Below are positions 39,184-49,687 of a stretch of DNA of 64,000 nucleotides, piece by piece. Origin of the DNA: Serratia sp. AKBS12 (GTDB lineage Bacteria; Pseudomonadota; Gammaproteobacteria; Enterobacterales; Enterobacteriaceae); NCBI RefSeq assembly GCF_024793895.1, contig NZ_JANUSB010000015.1:1693157-1757156 (forward strand). Reading direction: 5' to 3'. The position numbers and the translations under genes are program-made. Positions within the stretch are counted from its first letter, which is position 1; each line of letters starts with the position of its first letter. The notes beneath the pieces are model-generated. The model worked only from the letters and a program-made list of their open reading frames with translations. It made no database searches and had not been told where the DNA came from.

Positions 39184-40425
39184 ATGGCTCCTGCATCTGC
39201 ACCCATAAACTGGAAACGCAATCTGTTCGTCACCTGGCTCGGCTGCTTTCTGACTGGCGCCGCGTTCAGTCTGATCATGCCGTTCCTGCCGCTATATGTG
39301 GAAACCCTCGGCGTCACAGGCCACCAGGCGTTGAATATGTGGTCAGGGCTGGTATTCAGTATCACCTTTTTGTTTTCTGCCATTGCCTCGCCGTTTTGGG
39401 GCGACCTGGCCGATCGCCGCGGGCGCAAACTGATGCTGCTGCGATCGGCGCTGGGTATGGCCATCGTGATGGTCCTGATGGGTATGGCGCAGAACATCTG
39501 GCAATTCTTGGCGTTGCGCGCGCTGTTGGGCCTGTTGGGAGGATTCATCCCTAACGCCAATGCGCTGATCGCCACCCAGGTGCCTCGTAACCGCAGCGGT
39601 TGGGCGCTGGGCACCCTATCGACCGGCGGCGTCAGCGGCGCACTGCTCGGGCCGCTGATCGGCGGTTTGCTGGCAGACAGCTACGGATTACGACCGGTGT
39701 TTTACATTACCGCAGCGGTGCTGTTGGTGTGCTTTATCCTGACGCTGTTTTTCGTTAAAGAGCGGTTCACGCCGGTGTTAAAGAAAGACATGCTACATGC
39801 ACGGCAAGTTTTTTCCTCACTCAAAAACCCCAGGTTGATTCTGGCGCTGTTCGTTACCACGATGATTATTCAGGTCGCCAGCGGATCGATAGCACCGATC
39901 CTCACGCTGTATGTGCGCGATCTGGCCGGGGATATTCCTAATCTGGCATTTGTCAGCGGTTTGATCGCTTCCGTCCCGGGCGTTGCCGCGCTGCTCAGCG
40001 CGCCAAGGCTGGGCAAGCTGGGCGACAGAATCGGCCCGGAGCGCATTTTGGTCTGCATGCTGATATTTTCGGTATTGCTGCTGATCCCGATGGCGCTGGT
40101 ACAGACGCCGTGGCAACTCGGCGTGTTGCGCTTTTTGCTTGGCGCCGCGGACGGTGCTCTACTGCCTGCAGTACAAACCCTGCTGATCTATAACTGCACC
40201 AATCAGGTCGCCGGCAGGATTTTCAGTTATAACCAATCCTTCCGTGACGTCGGCAACGTCACCGGTCCATTGCTCGGCGCGGCAGTTTCCGCCAGTTACG
40301 GCTTTAGGGCGGTATTCTGCGTAACGGCCGCCGTGGTGTTGTTCAATGCGATTTACTCGTGGTGGTGTCTACAGCGCCGCCGCCCGCAGCGCCTTGAGGG
40401 TGACAGCTCCCAGCAAGAACCTTAA
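39184..40425 (+). CDS. mdtG: Multidrug efflux MFS transporter MdtG
   Basis: MdtG is a drug/H+ antiporter of the inner membrane; in E. coli it is under MarA/SoxS control and gives low fosfomycin and deoxycholate tolerance. The 413 residues (E. coli 408) form twelve transmembrane segments. The MFS motif is in [14 protein letters not shown] (about 74-87), the antiporter motif C region in [19 protein letters not shown], and the second-half repeat in [13 protein letters not shown] (about 278-290). The start has only a weak upstream ribosome site. A partial MarA-like box (GCATCACGGCAAAAC, 39141-39155) lies upstream but is not convincing. Confidence 0.93.
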   Translation: MAPASAPINWKRNLFVTWLGCFLTGAAFSLIMPFLPLYVETLGVTGHQALNMWSGLVFSITFLFSAIASPFWGDLADRRGRKLMLLRSALGMAIVMVLMGMAQNIWQFLALRALLGLLGGFIPNANALIATQVPRNRSGWALGTLSTGGVSGALLGPLIGGLLADSYGLRPVFYITAAVLLVCFILTLFFVKERFTPVLKKDMLHARQVFSSLKNPRLILALFVTTMIIQVASGSIAPILTLYVRDLAGDIPNLAFVSGLIASVPGVAALLSAPRLGKLGDRIGPERILVCMLIFSVLLLIPMALVQTPWQLGVLRFLLGAADGALLPAVQTLLIYNCTNQVAGRIFSYNQSFRDVGNVTGPLLGAAVSASYGFRAVFCVTAAVVLFNAIYSWWCLQRRRPQRLEGDSSQQEP

Positions 40426-40894
40426 CGTTGATTATCACCACCGATGGCGTTTTTTCCGCCATGAGCGCCATTTTCCTATCTTTATTCCGCCCCGACCTGC
40501 GGCGTCACGCGAGCCACAGAGCATGACCATAAAAAACATAACCAATTGTTTTATATTTAATTAAATAAAAAAATGCTCATATTCGGCTGTCAATAGCATT
40601 TCTCCTCAAGCCAACATAAAAACCAAAAAACTAGACGTTTGTCGACTTTTCATCTTATAAATGTCAGACAAGGGCTAGACAAAACCAGCATCAGGTTATC
40701 AAATGGTTAAATAATATCACGCCAATGCGCAGCATTTGGCCAAGTGAAGAAATGACCGCCTTGCTTTCCATAGTTATCAGGCACTGCGGCTGGAGTTTTG
40801 TCGAGTAATCCGCTTCATGCAGATTACTTTCCTTAAAACACATATATCACAAGTATAAGCCGTGTCACCGCGGCACATTTCATTGGGAATAGTT
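40426..40894. other. Intergenic region before the POT transporter gene
   Basis: These 469 bases hold no gene I can support. The first part has a weak hairpin after mdtG (ATGGCG/CGCCAT, about 40444-40462). From about 40540 the DNA is AT-rich with repeated CTAGAC motifs (40631 and 40674) and probably carries the promoter of the transporter. Confidence 0.5.
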
Positions 40895-42445
40895 ATGCAA
40901 TCCTCTAACAATACTGAAAGCCGCACCTTTTTCGGCCATCCCTATCCGCTCGGTTCGCTGTTCTTCACCGAAATGTGGGAGCGCTTCTCGTTCTATGGTA
41001 TTCGACCGTTACTGATTCTGTTTATGGCTGCCACGGTCTATGACGGCGGTATGGGTCTGGCACGCGAAAACGCGTCGGCGATCGTCGGCATTTTTGCCGG
41101 CAGCATGTATCTGGCGGCGCTGCCCGGCGGTTGGCTGGCGGACAACTGGCTCGGTCAGCAAAAGGCGGTGTGGTACGGTTCGATCCTGATCGCCCTTGGT
41201 CACCTGTCGATCGCCCTGTCGGCGATCATGGGCAACAATCTGTTCTTTATCGGCCTGATGTTCATCGTACTGGGTTCCGGCCTGTTCAAGACCTGCATTT
41301 CGGTGATGGTCGGTACGCTGTACAAAAAAGGCGATGCACGCCGCGACGGCGGTTTTTCGCTGTTCTACATGGGCATCAATATGGGCTCATTTATTGCGCC
41401 GTTGATTTCCGGCTGGCTGATTCGCTCCCACGGTTGGCATTGGGGCTTTGGCATCGGCGGTATCGGCATGCTGGTGGCCTTGGTTATCTTCCGTACCTTC
41501 GCGGTACCGGCCATGAAACGCTATGACAGCGAAGTAGGCCTGGACTCGACCTGGAACAGCCCGGTTGCGAAGAAAAAAGGCGTTGGCGCCTGGCTGGCGG
41601 TGATTGCCGTTGCCGTTGCCGCCATCGTTGCGCTGATTGCCTACGGCATCGTGGTGGTGAACCCGGTAGCCGTAGCCAGCGCGCTGGTTTACGTTATCGC
41701 CGCCTCGGTAACGCTGTATTTTGTCTATCTATTCATGTTCGCCGGCCTGAACCGCAAAGAACGCGCTCGGCTGCTGGTTTGCTTTATCCTGTTGATTTCG
41801 GCGGCCTTCTTCTGGTCGGCGTTTGAACAGAAGCCAACCTCGTTCAACCTGTTCGCCAACGATTACACCAATCGCACCATCGGCAACTTTGAAATCCCGG
41901 CGGTCTGGTTCCAGTCTATCAACGCCCTGTTTATCATCCTGCTGGCACCGCTGTTCAGCTGGCTGTGGCCGGCGCTGGCTCGCAACAAGGTACGCCTGAG
42001 CAGTATTACCAAATTCGTGATCGGCATTCTGTTTGCCGCCGCAGGCTTCGGCCTGATGATGATGGCCGCACAGCACGTGCTGAACAACGACGGTGCCGGC
42101 GTTTCACCGCTGTGGCTGGTGGGCAGCATTCTGATGCTGACGCTCGGTGAGCTGTGTCTGAGCCCGATAGGCCTGGCGACCATGACATTGCTGGCGCCGG
42201 AAAGAATGCGCGGCCAGATGATGGGTCTGTGGTTCTGTGCCAGCGCCCTGGGCAACCTGGCCGCCGGCCTGATCGGCGGTCACGTGAAGGCTGACCAGCT
42301 GGAAATGCTGCCGAACCTGTTCGCCCGTTGCTCCATCGCCCTGCTGATTTGCGCAGCGGTACTGATTCTGTTGATCGTCCCTATTCGCCGTATGCTGGAA
42401 AATACCCAAGGCAAAAAACCGCAGACCTTGGCGACCGACAACTGA
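40895..42445 (+). CDS. POT-family proton-dependent peptide transporter
   Basis: This 516-residue inner-membrane protein of the PTR/POT family has about fourteen transmembrane segments. The proton-coupling motif ExxER is in FFTEMWERFSFYGIRPLL (about 24-41), and the family signature FYxxINxG is in SLFYMGINMGSFIAPL (about 156-171). WFQSINALFIILLAPLFSW and GELCLSPIGLATMTLLAPERMRG follow in the second half. It differs clearly from E. coli DtpA-D, so the substrate (di/tripeptides likely) is uncertain. ATG at 40895 has only a weak GGGAA site. It opens the 40.4-45.6 kb insert relative to E. coli. Confidence 0.9.
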   Translation: MQSSNNTESRTFFGHPYPLGSLFFTEMWERFSFYGIRPLLILFMAATVYDGGMGLARENASAIVGIFAGSMYLAALPGGWLADNWLGQQKAVWYGSILIALGHLSIALSAIMGNNLFFIGLMFIVLGSGLFKTCISVMVGTLYKKGDARRDGGFSLFYMGINMGSFIAPLISGWLIRSHGWHWGFGIGGIGMLVALVIFRTFAVPAMKRYDSEVGLDSTWNSPVAKKKGVGAWLAVIAVAVAAIVALIAYGIVVVNPVAVASALVYVIAASVTLYFVYLFMFAGLNRKERARLLVCFILLISAAFFWSAFEQKPTSFNLFANDYTNRTIGNFEIPAVWFQSINALFIILLAPLFSWLWPALARNKVRLSSITKFVIGILFAAAGFGLMMMAAQHVLNNDGAGVSPLWLVGSILMLTLGELCLSPIGLATMTLLAPERMRGQMMGLWFCASALGNLAAGLIGGHVKADQLEMLPNLFARCSIALLICAAVLILLIVPIRRMLENTQGKKPQTLATDN

Positions 42446-42467
42446 TCGCCAATACATTTCACTGCCA

Positions 42468-42494
42468 GCCGACGCCCCGCGCGTCGGCTTTTTT
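42468..42494 (+). terminator. Terminator of the POT transporter gene
   Basis: GCCGACGC-CCCGC-GCGTCGGC with six T directly after. It also overlaps the end of the convergent VOC gene. Confidence 0.93.
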
Positions 42495-42891
42495 ATTCCT
42501 GCCATGGCCGTTGTTGCAGCACTACGCGATAACCATCAAAATCCTCAAAGGTGACGCCATTGACTTGCCAGTAGGGATTGTACGCGACGACCTGACGAAA
42601 GCCGGCGGCCAACATCTGCTGACAGCGCTCGCGCCACAGCGTCTCGTCAGGCAGATAGAACACCAGCAAATTGTCCTGCGTCGGCGCTCGCCCCACCCGT
42701 ACGCCGTGATGATGGGTAAACTCAAGGTGATAGGCATGCTGCGGATGGCCGACCATAATACCGTCAAACCCCTGATGATCGAAAAACTCACCCAGCCGGC
42801 GAAACCCCAGTCCCTGGCAATACAGATCGGCGATAGCCTCAAGCTGGTCGGTTGGCCGCGCAATGCGCAGCACGGCATGATGTGTGGTCAT
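42493..42891 (-). CDS. VOC-family (glyoxalase-like) protein
   Basis: This 132-residue vicinal-oxygen-chelate fold protein shows an N-terminal HHAVLRIARPTDQLEAIADLYCQGLGF, typical of the first beta-alpha-beta module. HLEFTHHHGVRVG (about 53-65) and GVTFEDFDGYRVVLQQRPW (about 112-130) belong to the second. It resembles the YycE-like group. The metal site and substrate are not certain; glyoxalase I, fosfomycin resistance and dioxygenase members share the fold. ATG at 42891 follows GGGAGAG. Convergent with the POT gene and divergent from the AraC gene. Confidence 0.85.
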   Translation of the reverse strand: MTTHHAVLRIARPTDQLEAIADLYCQGLGFRRLGEFFDHQGFDGIMVGHPQHAYHLEFTHHHGVRVGRAPTQDNLLVFYLPDETLWRERCQQMLAAGFRQVVAYNPYWQVNGVTFEDFDGYRVVLQQRPWQE

Positions 42892-43066
42892 ATTACTCTC
42901 CCATGTCACTCGGTGTCGGCAAACCTGACGCGGTCAGCCATCGCCAGCTAACATAGCCGTGATCCCCTGTCTGCCTCCTGCCAAGAAATGCGCTTCAGCA
43001 CTGGCATGAAAATGGACTGCATGGCATGCTGCCAGATATCCTCCAGCCACCAGACCGGGCGTAGTA

Positions 43067-43867
43067 ATGCTTTATCACCATGATTACCTACCGGAAAATC
43101 AAGCCATTGTGCCCTTCGCCAAGGACTACCAGCACGGTGACGTCGAACCCGATCACCACCATAACTGCGCACAGTTAATCCACTGCCTGAGCGGCGTGGT
43201 GCAGATCAATACCCGTCTCGGCAGTTGGGTGGTGCCTCCTGGCCGTGGAGTATGGCTGCCGGCGCGGGTTGAACACAACCTGCGCTTTACCGGCAAGGTG
43301 GCGGTCAGAACGCTGTTTGTCGATCCGTTGGCGCGCGCCGATCTGCCCGCCCAGTGTCAGGTAGTACAGATCTCGCCGCTGCTGCGCGAACTGATCGTCA
43401 GCGCATTGGACATTCCCGCCAACTATGCGTCCGGCGGACGCGAAGAACGCATTATGGAGTTGATTCTGGATGAGCTGCGCATGCTGCCCATTTTACCGCT
43501 GCATCTACCCGAGCCCGACGATCGGGCCTTGCTGACGCTGTGTCAGTATATTCAGCGCACGCTGGCGCAACCTTGGACATTGGAACAGGCAGCAGGACAT
43601 CTCAACGTCAGCGCCCGCACTTTGGCACGTCGTTTTCAACGTGAAACCGGCCTGCGTTACGGCGATTGGCTGCGCCGCGCACGCCTGTTGACCGCACTCA
43701 ACGCGTTGGCCAGCGGGCGCTCGGTACTGTCGGTAGCGCTGGATCTTGGCTACGACAGCCCGAGTGCCTTCAGCGCAATGTTCCGTCGCCAACTGGGTGT
43801 CGCGCCCAGCGTTTATTTCAGCCAGCCGCAGCCGGTGGTGGCGCCAGATAGCGACCCGCCACGTTGA
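43067..43867 (+). CDS. AraC-family transcriptional regulator
   Basis: This 266-residue regulator has an N-terminal cupin ([24 protein letters not shown], about 26-49; [18 protein letters not shown], about 57-74) and a C-terminal double HTH (about 165-255: [26 protein letters not shown], then [26 protein letters not shown]). It resembles NimR/YeaM-type regulators, which control neighbouring transport or detoxification genes. Candidate targets are the divergent VOC gene and itself. Its last 50 bases overlap the 3' end of convergent leuA. Confidence 0.88.
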   Translation: MLYHHDYLPENQAIVPFAKDYQHGDVEPDHHHNCAQLIHCLSGVVQINTRLGSWVVPPGRGVWLPARVEHNLRFTGKVAVRTLFVDPLARADLPAQCQVVQISPLLRELIVSALDIPANYASGGREERIMELILDELRMLPILPLHLPEPDDRALLTLCQYIQRTLAQPWTLEQAAGHLNVSARTLARRFQRETGLRYGDWLRRARLLTALNALASGRSVLSVALDLGYDSPSAFSAMFRRQLGVAPSVYFSQPQPVVAPDSDPPR

Positions 43868-45506
43868 ACAGCGCCTGTAACGACGCGCTGGCAGAATCGG
43901 CATCAATACCGACACCATAAGCCATATCGCTGCCTGGCGCAGTACAGCGAATGTAGGCCACCGCCCGGCTGTGGCTTTGATGCCCCAACGTGTGCTCATG
44001 ATAATCGGCAATCGCCAGCTGAATGCCAAACCGCTGGCGTAGCGCATCGACGGCACTGGACAACAGGCCATTGCCTACACCGGCAAGCGGCTGTGGTTCA
44101 CCGTCGACCATCACGCTGGCCTGGAAGCTGTAGGCGTGGTCGCCACGACTTTCGGTCTGATAGCTCACCAGCTGCAACCGCGGTTGTTCCACCAGGCCAT
44201 ACTGATTGCGGAACAGTCGCCACAGCTCGGCGCTGGTCATTTCCTTGCCGTGGCCATCCGTTTGCTGCTGCACCACCTGGCTAAAATCAATCTGCAGCCC
44301 GCGCGGCAACGCCAAGCCGTGATTCTGTTCCAGCAGCCATGCGGCGCCGCTTTTACCCGACTGACTGTTGACCCGGATCACCGCTTCGTAACTGCAACCA
44401 ACGTCGGCCGGATCGAGCGGCAGGTAAGGCACCTGCCAGCGTCCATCTTGCCGTTCGGCCTGGGCGGCGAAGCCTTTTTTGATGGCGTCCTGATGGGAGC
44501 CGGAAAAGGCGGTAAACACCAGTTCACCGGCATAGGGATGCCGCGGATGTACCGGCAGTTGATTGCACTGCTCTACCACTTCCACTACCTGTTGCAGACG
44601 GCTGAAGTCCAACCCCGGTGCGATACCCTGGGTATACAGATTCAGCGCCAGCGTCACCAGATCGACATTACCGGTACGTTCGCCGTTGCCAAACAGACAA
44701 CCTTCGACGCGATCGGCTCCCGCCAGCATCGCCAGCTCCGCGCAGGCTACGCCGGTACCGCGATCGTTATGCGGATGCACGCTGATGGTCACCCGCTCCC
44801 GCTGGCTGAAATGACGACAGAACCATTCGATCTGATCGGCATAGACATTCGGCGTACTGACTTCCACCGTCGCCGGCAGATTGACGATCATCGGCCGTTG
44901 CTCGCTCGGCTGCCACACCTCGGCCACCGCTTCGCAAATCTCCAGGGCAAACGGCAATTCGGTAAAACAAAAGGTTTCCGGCGAATATTCAAACGTCCAG
45001 TCGGTCTCCGGCTGCCGCTCGCAAAGCTGCCGAATACGCCGAGCACCATTGACCGCCAGCGCGATGGTGGCAGCCTTGTCTTGCCGGAATACGATGTCGC
45101 GGAACAGCGGCGCAGTAGCGTTATACAGGTGTACAATCGCTCGAGGCACGCCGCGCAGCGCCTCAAAGGTGCGATCGATCAGATCGTCGCGCGACTGGGT
45201 CAGTACCTGAATGGTTACGTCATCCGGGATCTGCCGTTCGTCGATCAAGTAACGAACAAAATCAAAGTCGGTTTGCGACGCCGAGGGAAAGGCTACCTCG
45301 ATTTCGCTAAAGCCGCATTGCAGCAACAGCTGATAAAACATCTGTTTGCGCTCCCTGTCCATCGGCTCCGCCAACGCCTGATTGCCGTCGCGCAAATCAC
45401 TGGAACACCAGCGCGGCGCTCGCTGCTGCGTGCGCGCCGGCCACTGGCGATCCGGCAGTGCGACCGGTGGAAAGGGATGATATTTGGTTTGTGGATTAGG
45501 CAACAT
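43818..45506 (-). CDS. leuA: 2-isopropylmalate synthase, class 2 (LeuA type 2)
   Basis: This enzyme condenses acetyl-CoA with 2-ketoisovalerate in leucine synthesis. The 562 residues belong to the long LeuA subclass of actinobacteria and fungi rather than the E. coli LeuA of the leuABCD operon. The catalytic barrel holds [14 protein letters not shown] (about 33-46), [12 protein letters not shown] (metal-binding HxH, about 241-252) and FGNGERTGN. The C-terminal part (about 425-550) is the LeuA dimer/allosteric domain. No leucine leader peptide is visible. It lies alone in the mdtG-msyB insert and overlaps convergent AraC by 50 bases. The second of two ATGs is used (GGAG six bases upstream). 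It is probably a second LeuA. Confidence 0.92.
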   Translation of the reverse strand: MLPNPQTKYHPFPPVALPDRQWPARTQQRAPRWCSSDLRDGNQALAEPMDRERKQMFYQLLLQCGFSEIEVAFPSASQTDFDFVRYLIDERQIPDDVTIQVLTQSRDDLIDRTFEALRGVPRAIVHLYNATAPLFRDIVFRQDKAATIALAVNGARRIRQLCERQPETDWTFEYSPETFCFTELPFALEICEAVAEVWQPSEQRPMIVNLPATVEVSTPNVYADQIEWFCRHFSQRERVTISVHPHNDRGTGVACAELAMLAGADRVEGCLFGNGERTGNVDLVTLALNLYTQGIAPGLDFSRLQQVVEVVEQCNQLPVHPRHPYAGELVFTAFSGSHQDAIKKGFAAQAERQDGRWQVPYLPLDPADVGCSYEAVIRVNSQSGKSGAAWLLEQNHGLALPRGLQIDFSQVVQQQTDGHGKEMTSAELWRLFRNQYGLVEQPRLQLVSYQTESRGDHAYSFQASVMVDGEPQPLAGVGNGLLSSAVDALRQRFGIQLAIADYHEHTLGHQSHSRAVAYIRCTAPGSDMAYGVGIDADSASASLQALFNVAGRYLAPPPAAAG

Positions 45507-45716
45507 CATGGGCTCCTGAGCGTTGATCGATGATGTGTCATTATTCTTCGCCGCTGGCGCCGTTTCGCCGGCTTAAGCGACAACCTTCGTCGCAAAATGG
45601 ACAATAAAAAAATTTGCATCCTGCGTGACTGCGACAACAATTACTTTTGACGTTTGTCACGACGCTTCAGCAGTCCTGAAGTTTGCTCATTAACCGCACT
45701 GTTACCGGAGACGATC

Positions 45717-46094
45717 ATGAGCCTATATGCCACTTTGGAAGAAGCAATTGATGCAGCGCGCGAAGAGTTTATTGAGTCCGCCGAAGGCGGTAATGATGAA
45801 GAACCGCCTGTGCCACAACAGTTCAATCTGCAAAAATACGTGATGCTGGACGGTGATATCATGTGGCAGGCTGAATTTTTTGAAGAAGAAGGCGAGTCGG
45901 TTGAATGCCTGACGTTGCGCAGCGGCGCGGCGGCTCAGGCGATATTCGACGGCGATTATGACGACGTGGAAATTAATGAAGAATGGCTGGGTGAAAATAC
46001 CCTGTATGAATGGGAAGAAGGCGATTTTCAACTGGATCCGCCGCTCGATACCGAAGAGGGCGAAACGGCCGCCGATGAGTGGGATGAGCGTTAA
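45717..46094 (+). CDS. msyB: Acidic protein MsyB
   Basis: MsyB is a 125-residue, strongly acidic cytoplasmic protein. E. coli msyB was found as a multicopy suppressor of secY/secA defects; the mechanism is unclear. The match is clear: MSLYATLEEAIDAAREEFIE at the start, QKYVMLDGDIMWQAEFF (about 38-54) and the conserved C-terminal LDPPLDTEEGETAADEWDER. The start at 45717 follows CCGGAG. It lies on the far side of the insert from mdtG, its E. coli neighbour. Confidence 0.95.
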   Translation: MSLYATLEEAIDAAREEFIESAEGGNDEEPPVPQQFNLQKYVMLDGDIMWQAEFFEEEGESVECLTLRSGAAAQAIFDGDYDDVEINEEWLGENTLYEWEEGDFQLDPPLDTEEGETAADEWDER

Positions 46095-46177
46095 TCTCCT
46101 CGGGCGGGTCAGGCCACGGCCCGCCCAACGGCCAGCAGCAATGCGCTGCTGCCCAACACTTATTGAAGGAATCGATG

Positions 46178-46726
46178 ATGCTTATCCGCCAGGCGCGTGC
46201 CAGCGACTACCCCGCCATTTTGACGCTGCAACGGCTAAATACGCCGGAAAATCTCAGCAGCGCCCAGCAGCAGCAAGGTTTTATCGTCTCAACGATGGAT
46301 GAGGCGCAGTTGGCCAGCCTCAACCACGACCTCGGCATATTGGTGGCGGAACACGACGGCCAACTGGCCGGCTTTGTCTGCCTGTCCCAGCCGGCCGCAC
46401 AGCCACGCCCGCCGGTGGTCGACGCGCTGGTCGAGACCCTGACCAGCCTGACGTTCGGCGGACGGCCAGTGGCCGAGCAGCGGATATTTTTATACGGCCC
46501 GGTGTGTCTGGCGGCGCAATGGCGAGGAAAAGGCGTGTTAAAACAGCTGTTCGCGGCGGTAAAAGCCCATACTCGCGAAAAATTTGATCTCGGCGTGCTG
46601 TTTATTGACCAGCGCAACCCGCATTCGTTGGCTGCGCACGTTGACGGCTTGGGGATGCACGCACTGACTACGTTTGACTGCCAGGGGAAACGTTATTGGC
46701 TATTGGCGTTCGCCACCAATGGTTGA
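46178..46726 (+). CDS. GNAT-family N-acetyltransferase
   Basis: This 182-residue acetyltransferase-fold protein has an N-terminal MLIRQARASDYPAILTL, central ILVAEHDGQLAGFVCLS (about 51-67), and the acetyl-CoA loop in GPVCLAAQWRGKGVLKQLF (about 107-125, Q/RxxGxG/A type). The end is FDCQGKRYWLLAF. The substrate is unknown. It follows msyB by about 80 bases and is convergent with yceK; the AAGGA site favours the second ATG at 46178. Confidence 0.85.
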   Translation: MLIRQARASDYPAILTLQRLNTPENLSSAQQQQGFIVSTMDEAQLASLNHDLGILVAEHDGQLAGFVCLSQPAAQPRPPVVDALVETLTSLTFGGRPVAEQRIFLYGPVCLAAQWRGKGVLKQLFAAVKAHTREKFDLGVLFIDQRNPHSLAAHVDGLGMHALTTFDCQGKRYWLLAFATNG

Positions 46727-46730
46727 GCGA

Positions 46731-46976
46731 TTATTCATACGGTCCGTGTCGCATATCAAACGGCAGCATAAAGGTGTCCACCACCATCGACAACGGCACG
46801 TCAATCACCGTTAGATAACGCCACGGCGTATCGCGCAAATCCCACTGCACGCCCGGATAATATTGATTGCCGTGCCCTGCCCCCGGCACCGTCCGGCTGA
46901 TGATGCTGCCGCAGCCGGACAAGGTGACCACCCCGAGCGTCAGCAATGCCAAACGGAGATAAAAACCTATCTTCAC
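46731..46976 (-). CDS. yceK: YceK/YidQ-family lipoprotein (DUF1375)
   Basis: This 81-residue small lipoprotein has the hydrophobic signal GFYLRLALLTLGVVTLSGC with the lipobox LSGC (cysteine about residue 22). The mature part has PGVQWDLRDTPWRY and the hydrophobic VIDVPLSMVVDTFMLPFDM, the DUF1375 signature. GTG at 46976 is preferred (AGGTG upstream); another GTG lies three codons earlier. The order opgH-yceK-msyB is that of E. coli. Function unknown. Confidence 0.9.
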   Translation of the reverse strand: MKIGFYLRLALLTLGVVTLSGCGSIISRTVPGAGHGNQYYPGVQWDLRDTPWRYLTVIDVPLSMVVDTFMLPFDMRHGPYE

Positions 46977-47078
46977 CCAATACACCTATCTGCATGGTTG
47001 TTCGGTATAAACAACCCCCCGCGCAATTTTAACATAGTTCTTGCCAAGCCCAGGTTCAGCATTGCGTAAGTAGCAACG

Positions 47079-47106
47079 AAAAAGGGATGCGCCATGCGCA
47101 TCCCTT
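47079..47106 (-). terminator. opgH terminator
   Basis: On the minus strand AAGGGATGCGC-ATG-GCGCATCCCTT is followed by T to give a run of five, 20 bases after the opgH stop. Confidence 0.88.
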
Positions 47107-47125
47107 GCTACCGAACGTTCAGCGG

Positions 47126-49687
47126 TTAACGCTGAGCGCGTGGGTGTGCCAGAGCGTTGTATGGCAGTTGCTGATAGTACTCACGCCAGCTTTCGCCCTC
47201 CGGCCGTAACCAGACGCGCTGGTGCAGCCGCGACAGCGCGACCGGGTCGCTCAACAGTTCCAGGCGTTTCGGCTTGGCCAGGGCGGCGGGGCCGACCTGC
47301 AACGCTTCGTTGACCCGTTCTTCACGCACCCGTTCGATGGCGGCGCGCAGATGATGGCGGGCGGTAGCCATGGCCGTAGCCAGCGCATTGAAGGATGGAT
47401 TGACCACCGCATGCAGGAAACCGTCACGCAACGCGCGGTCGCGGTTCAACTGCAGGTATTCTTCCGTGGCCACCAGCTCGCGTGGCGGCGAGTACTCTTC
47501 CGGGATCAGGAACAGTTTCGCACGTTTGCTCTTCAGGCCCAGCGTCGCCCGGCTGGACAGCACCGACACGAACGGCGACAGGATCAACGAGAAGACAATC
47601 GGTGCCAGCCACCACAGGAAGCGCAGATCCAGCCAGGCCATACCGCCAGCCCATACCAGCCCCAGCAGCATCTGCGAACCGTGGCGCTTGAACGCCTCGC
47701 CCCATGGCGTATCGTCGTCATCACGCTGTGGCGAGTTCCACACCACTTCCCAACCGAGGAAGGCACTGACCACGAACACCGTATGGAACAGCATGCGCAC
47801 CGGCGCCAGCAGCACCGAGAACAGCATCTCCATCAGCATCGAGATCAGCAGGCGGAACGCGCCACCGTATTCTTTGGCACCCTTGGCCCAGATCAGCACG
47901 ATGCTGAGCAGCTTCGGCAGGAACAACAGCACCAGCGTGGTGGAGAACAACGCTATTGCCAGTTCGGGACGCCACTGTGGCCATACCGGGAACAATTGCC
48001 GTGGCTGCAGGAAGTACTGCGGTTCCATCAGCGTATGCACCACCTGAAGCGCGGTGGATAACGCCAGGAACATAAACCACAGCGGTGCCGACAGGTAAGA
48101 CATGACGCCGGTCAGGAACACCGCACGGTGTACCGGGTGCATGCCCTTGACCAGGAACAGGCGGAAGTTCATCAGGTTGCCATGGCACCAACGGCGGTCA
48201 CGCTTCAATTCATCCAGCAGGTTGGGCGGTAGCTCTTCGTAACTGCCCGGCAGATCGTAGGCAATCCACACTCCCCAACCGGCACGGCGCATCAGCGCAG
48301 CTTCGACGAAGTCGTGTGACAGAATAGACCCGGCGAACGAGCCTTCTCCTGGCAACGGTGCCAGTGCGCAGTGCTCGATGAACGGTTTCACGCGGATGAT
48401 GGCGTTGTGCCCCCAGTAGTGGGATTCGCCCAATTGCCAGAAGTGCAGGCCGGCGGTAAACAGCGGGCCGTAAACCCGGGTGGCAAACTGCTGCACGCGA
48501 GCATACAGCGTATCCATGCCCGACGCTTTTGGCGCAGACTGGATGATACCGGCGTTAGGATTGGCTTCCATCAGGCGAACCAGACCGGTCAGACACTCAC
48601 CGCTCATGACGCTGTCCGCGTCAAGGATCACCATGTAGCTGTATTCACCGCCCCAACGACGACAGAAGTCATCAATATTACCGCTTTTGCGTTTAACGCG
48701 ACGGCGGCGGCGGCGATAGAAGATACGGCCATGGCCATCGACATCGCGGCACAGTTCCATCCAGGCCTTCTGTTCCGCCATGCAAATATCAGGATCGTAG
48801 CTATCGCTCAGCACATAAATATCAAAGTGTTCCAGTTGACCGGTGGCTGCTACCGATTCATAGGTGGCACGCAGGCCGGCGAAGACACGCTCAACATCTT
48901 CGTTGCAGATCGGCATGATCAACGCGGTGCGATGTTGCGGATTGATCGGTTCATCGCCCTTGATGGTGGAGGATATACTGTATTTATCCTTGCCAATCAG
49001 CAATTGCAAAAAGCCCATCAGCGCGGTCCAGAATCCGGCCGACACCCAGCAGAACAGGATGGCAAACAGGATCAGGATGCCGGTTTGCAGCACATACGGC
49101 AGCAGTTGCAACACCGACTGCATCAGATCCTGATCCAGCATGGCGATAGGATCGATCAGCGCCCAGCCCTGATACGGCAAAATGGTTTTCATGTACCAGG
49201 TGGCAATACCGGTCTGTACCAGCATCAGGACCAGCAACACATAGCGACGCATCGAACCGACGGTACGCCAGCGGTTTTCCGCGTCGGCATCTTCCTTGCT
49301 GGCATGTCGGTTATGCGGCGCACGCCCCAGCAGCGAATCCCAAAAACGGGCGACCGGGTTGGTGCGCCAGGCTTCAGGAAACATGCTGGTGCGCTTGATC
49401 GGCGGCGTGGCTTGCAAAATGGTGCGCCCTTCGGCATCCGTATCGAAGCTGTCGTCGCCGACCGCATCCGGCCAGGCGGACTGGATACGGCTTTTGACTG
49501 ACGCCAGCGCCACATCGTCATCCGATAGCGCGCCGACATTGGCATCGGCAGCGCCCATCTGACGGTGCAGCGTAACCAGCGCCGGCTCATCACCGGCGTC
49601 AAGTTGTTGGTTGAGCGCCCCTGACAGCGCATCGGTCAGGGGCATTGCCGCAAGATAATCCTGGGCAGATTGAGTCGTCTTATTCAT
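47126..49687 (-). CDS. opgH: Osmoregulated periplasmic glucan glucosyltransferase OpgH
   Basis: OpgH makes the beta-1,2-glucan backbone from UDP-glucose at the inner membrane and also links growth rate to cell size through FtsZ in E. coli. The 853 residues have a long cytoplasmic N-terminus and about eight transmembrane segments (from [16 protein letters not shown] near 145). The family-2 glycosyltransferase domain shows [21 protein letters not shown], the DxD site in [12 protein letters not shown] and the acceptor region [14 protein letters not shown] and DRRWCHGN. The start ATG overlaps the opgG stop by eight bases (ATGAATAA), so translation is coupled. Confidence 0.97.
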   Translation of the reverse strand: MNKTTQSAQDYLAAMPLTDALSGALNQQLDAGDEPALVTLHRQMGAADANVGALSDDDVALASVKSRIQSAWPDAVGDDSFDTDAEGRTILQATPPIKRTSMFPEAWRTNPVARFWDSLLGRAPHNRHASKEDADAENRWRTVGSMRRYVLLVLMLVQTGIATWYMKTILPYQGWALIDPIAMLDQDLMQSVLQLLPYVLQTGILILFAILFCWVSAGFWTALMGFLQLLIGKDKYSISSTIKGDEPINPQHRTALIMPICNEDVERVFAGLRATYESVAATGQLEHFDIYVLSDSYDPDICMAEQKAWMELCRDVDGHGRIFYRRRRRRVKRKSGNIDDFCRRWGGEYSYMVILDADSVMSGECLTGLVRLMEANPNAGIIQSAPKASGMDTLYARVQQFATRVYGPLFTAGLHFWQLGESHYWGHNAIIRVKPFIEHCALAPLPGEGSFAGSILSHDFVEAALMRRAGWGVWIAYDLPGSYEELPPNLLDELKRDRRWCHGNLMNFRLFLVKGMHPVHRAVFLTGVMSYLSAPLWFMFLALSTALQVVHTLMEPQYFLQPRQLFPVWPQWRPELAIALFSTTLVLLFLPKLLSIVLIWAKGAKEYGGAFRLLISMLMEMLFSVLLAPVRMLFHTVFVVSAFLGWEVVWNSPQRDDDDTPWGEAFKRHGSQMLLGLVWAGGMAWLDLRFLWWLAPIVFSLILSPFVSVLSSRATLGLKSKRAKLFLIPEEYSPPRELVATEEYLQLNRDRALRDGFLHAVVNPSFNALATAMATARHHLRAAIERVREERVNEALQVGPAALAKPKRLELLSDPVALSRLHQRVWLRPEGESWREYYQQLPYNALAHPRAQR

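Noticed and set aside
44136-45533. 465-codon open frame on the plus strand opposite leuA
   Set aside because: It is a shadow of the GC-rich leuA codons, dominated by R, Q, H and L, with no domain.
48371-49501. 376-codon open frame on the plus strand opposite opgH
   Set aside because: It is antisense to a strongly conserved glycosyltransferase; no ribosome site or recognisable motif.
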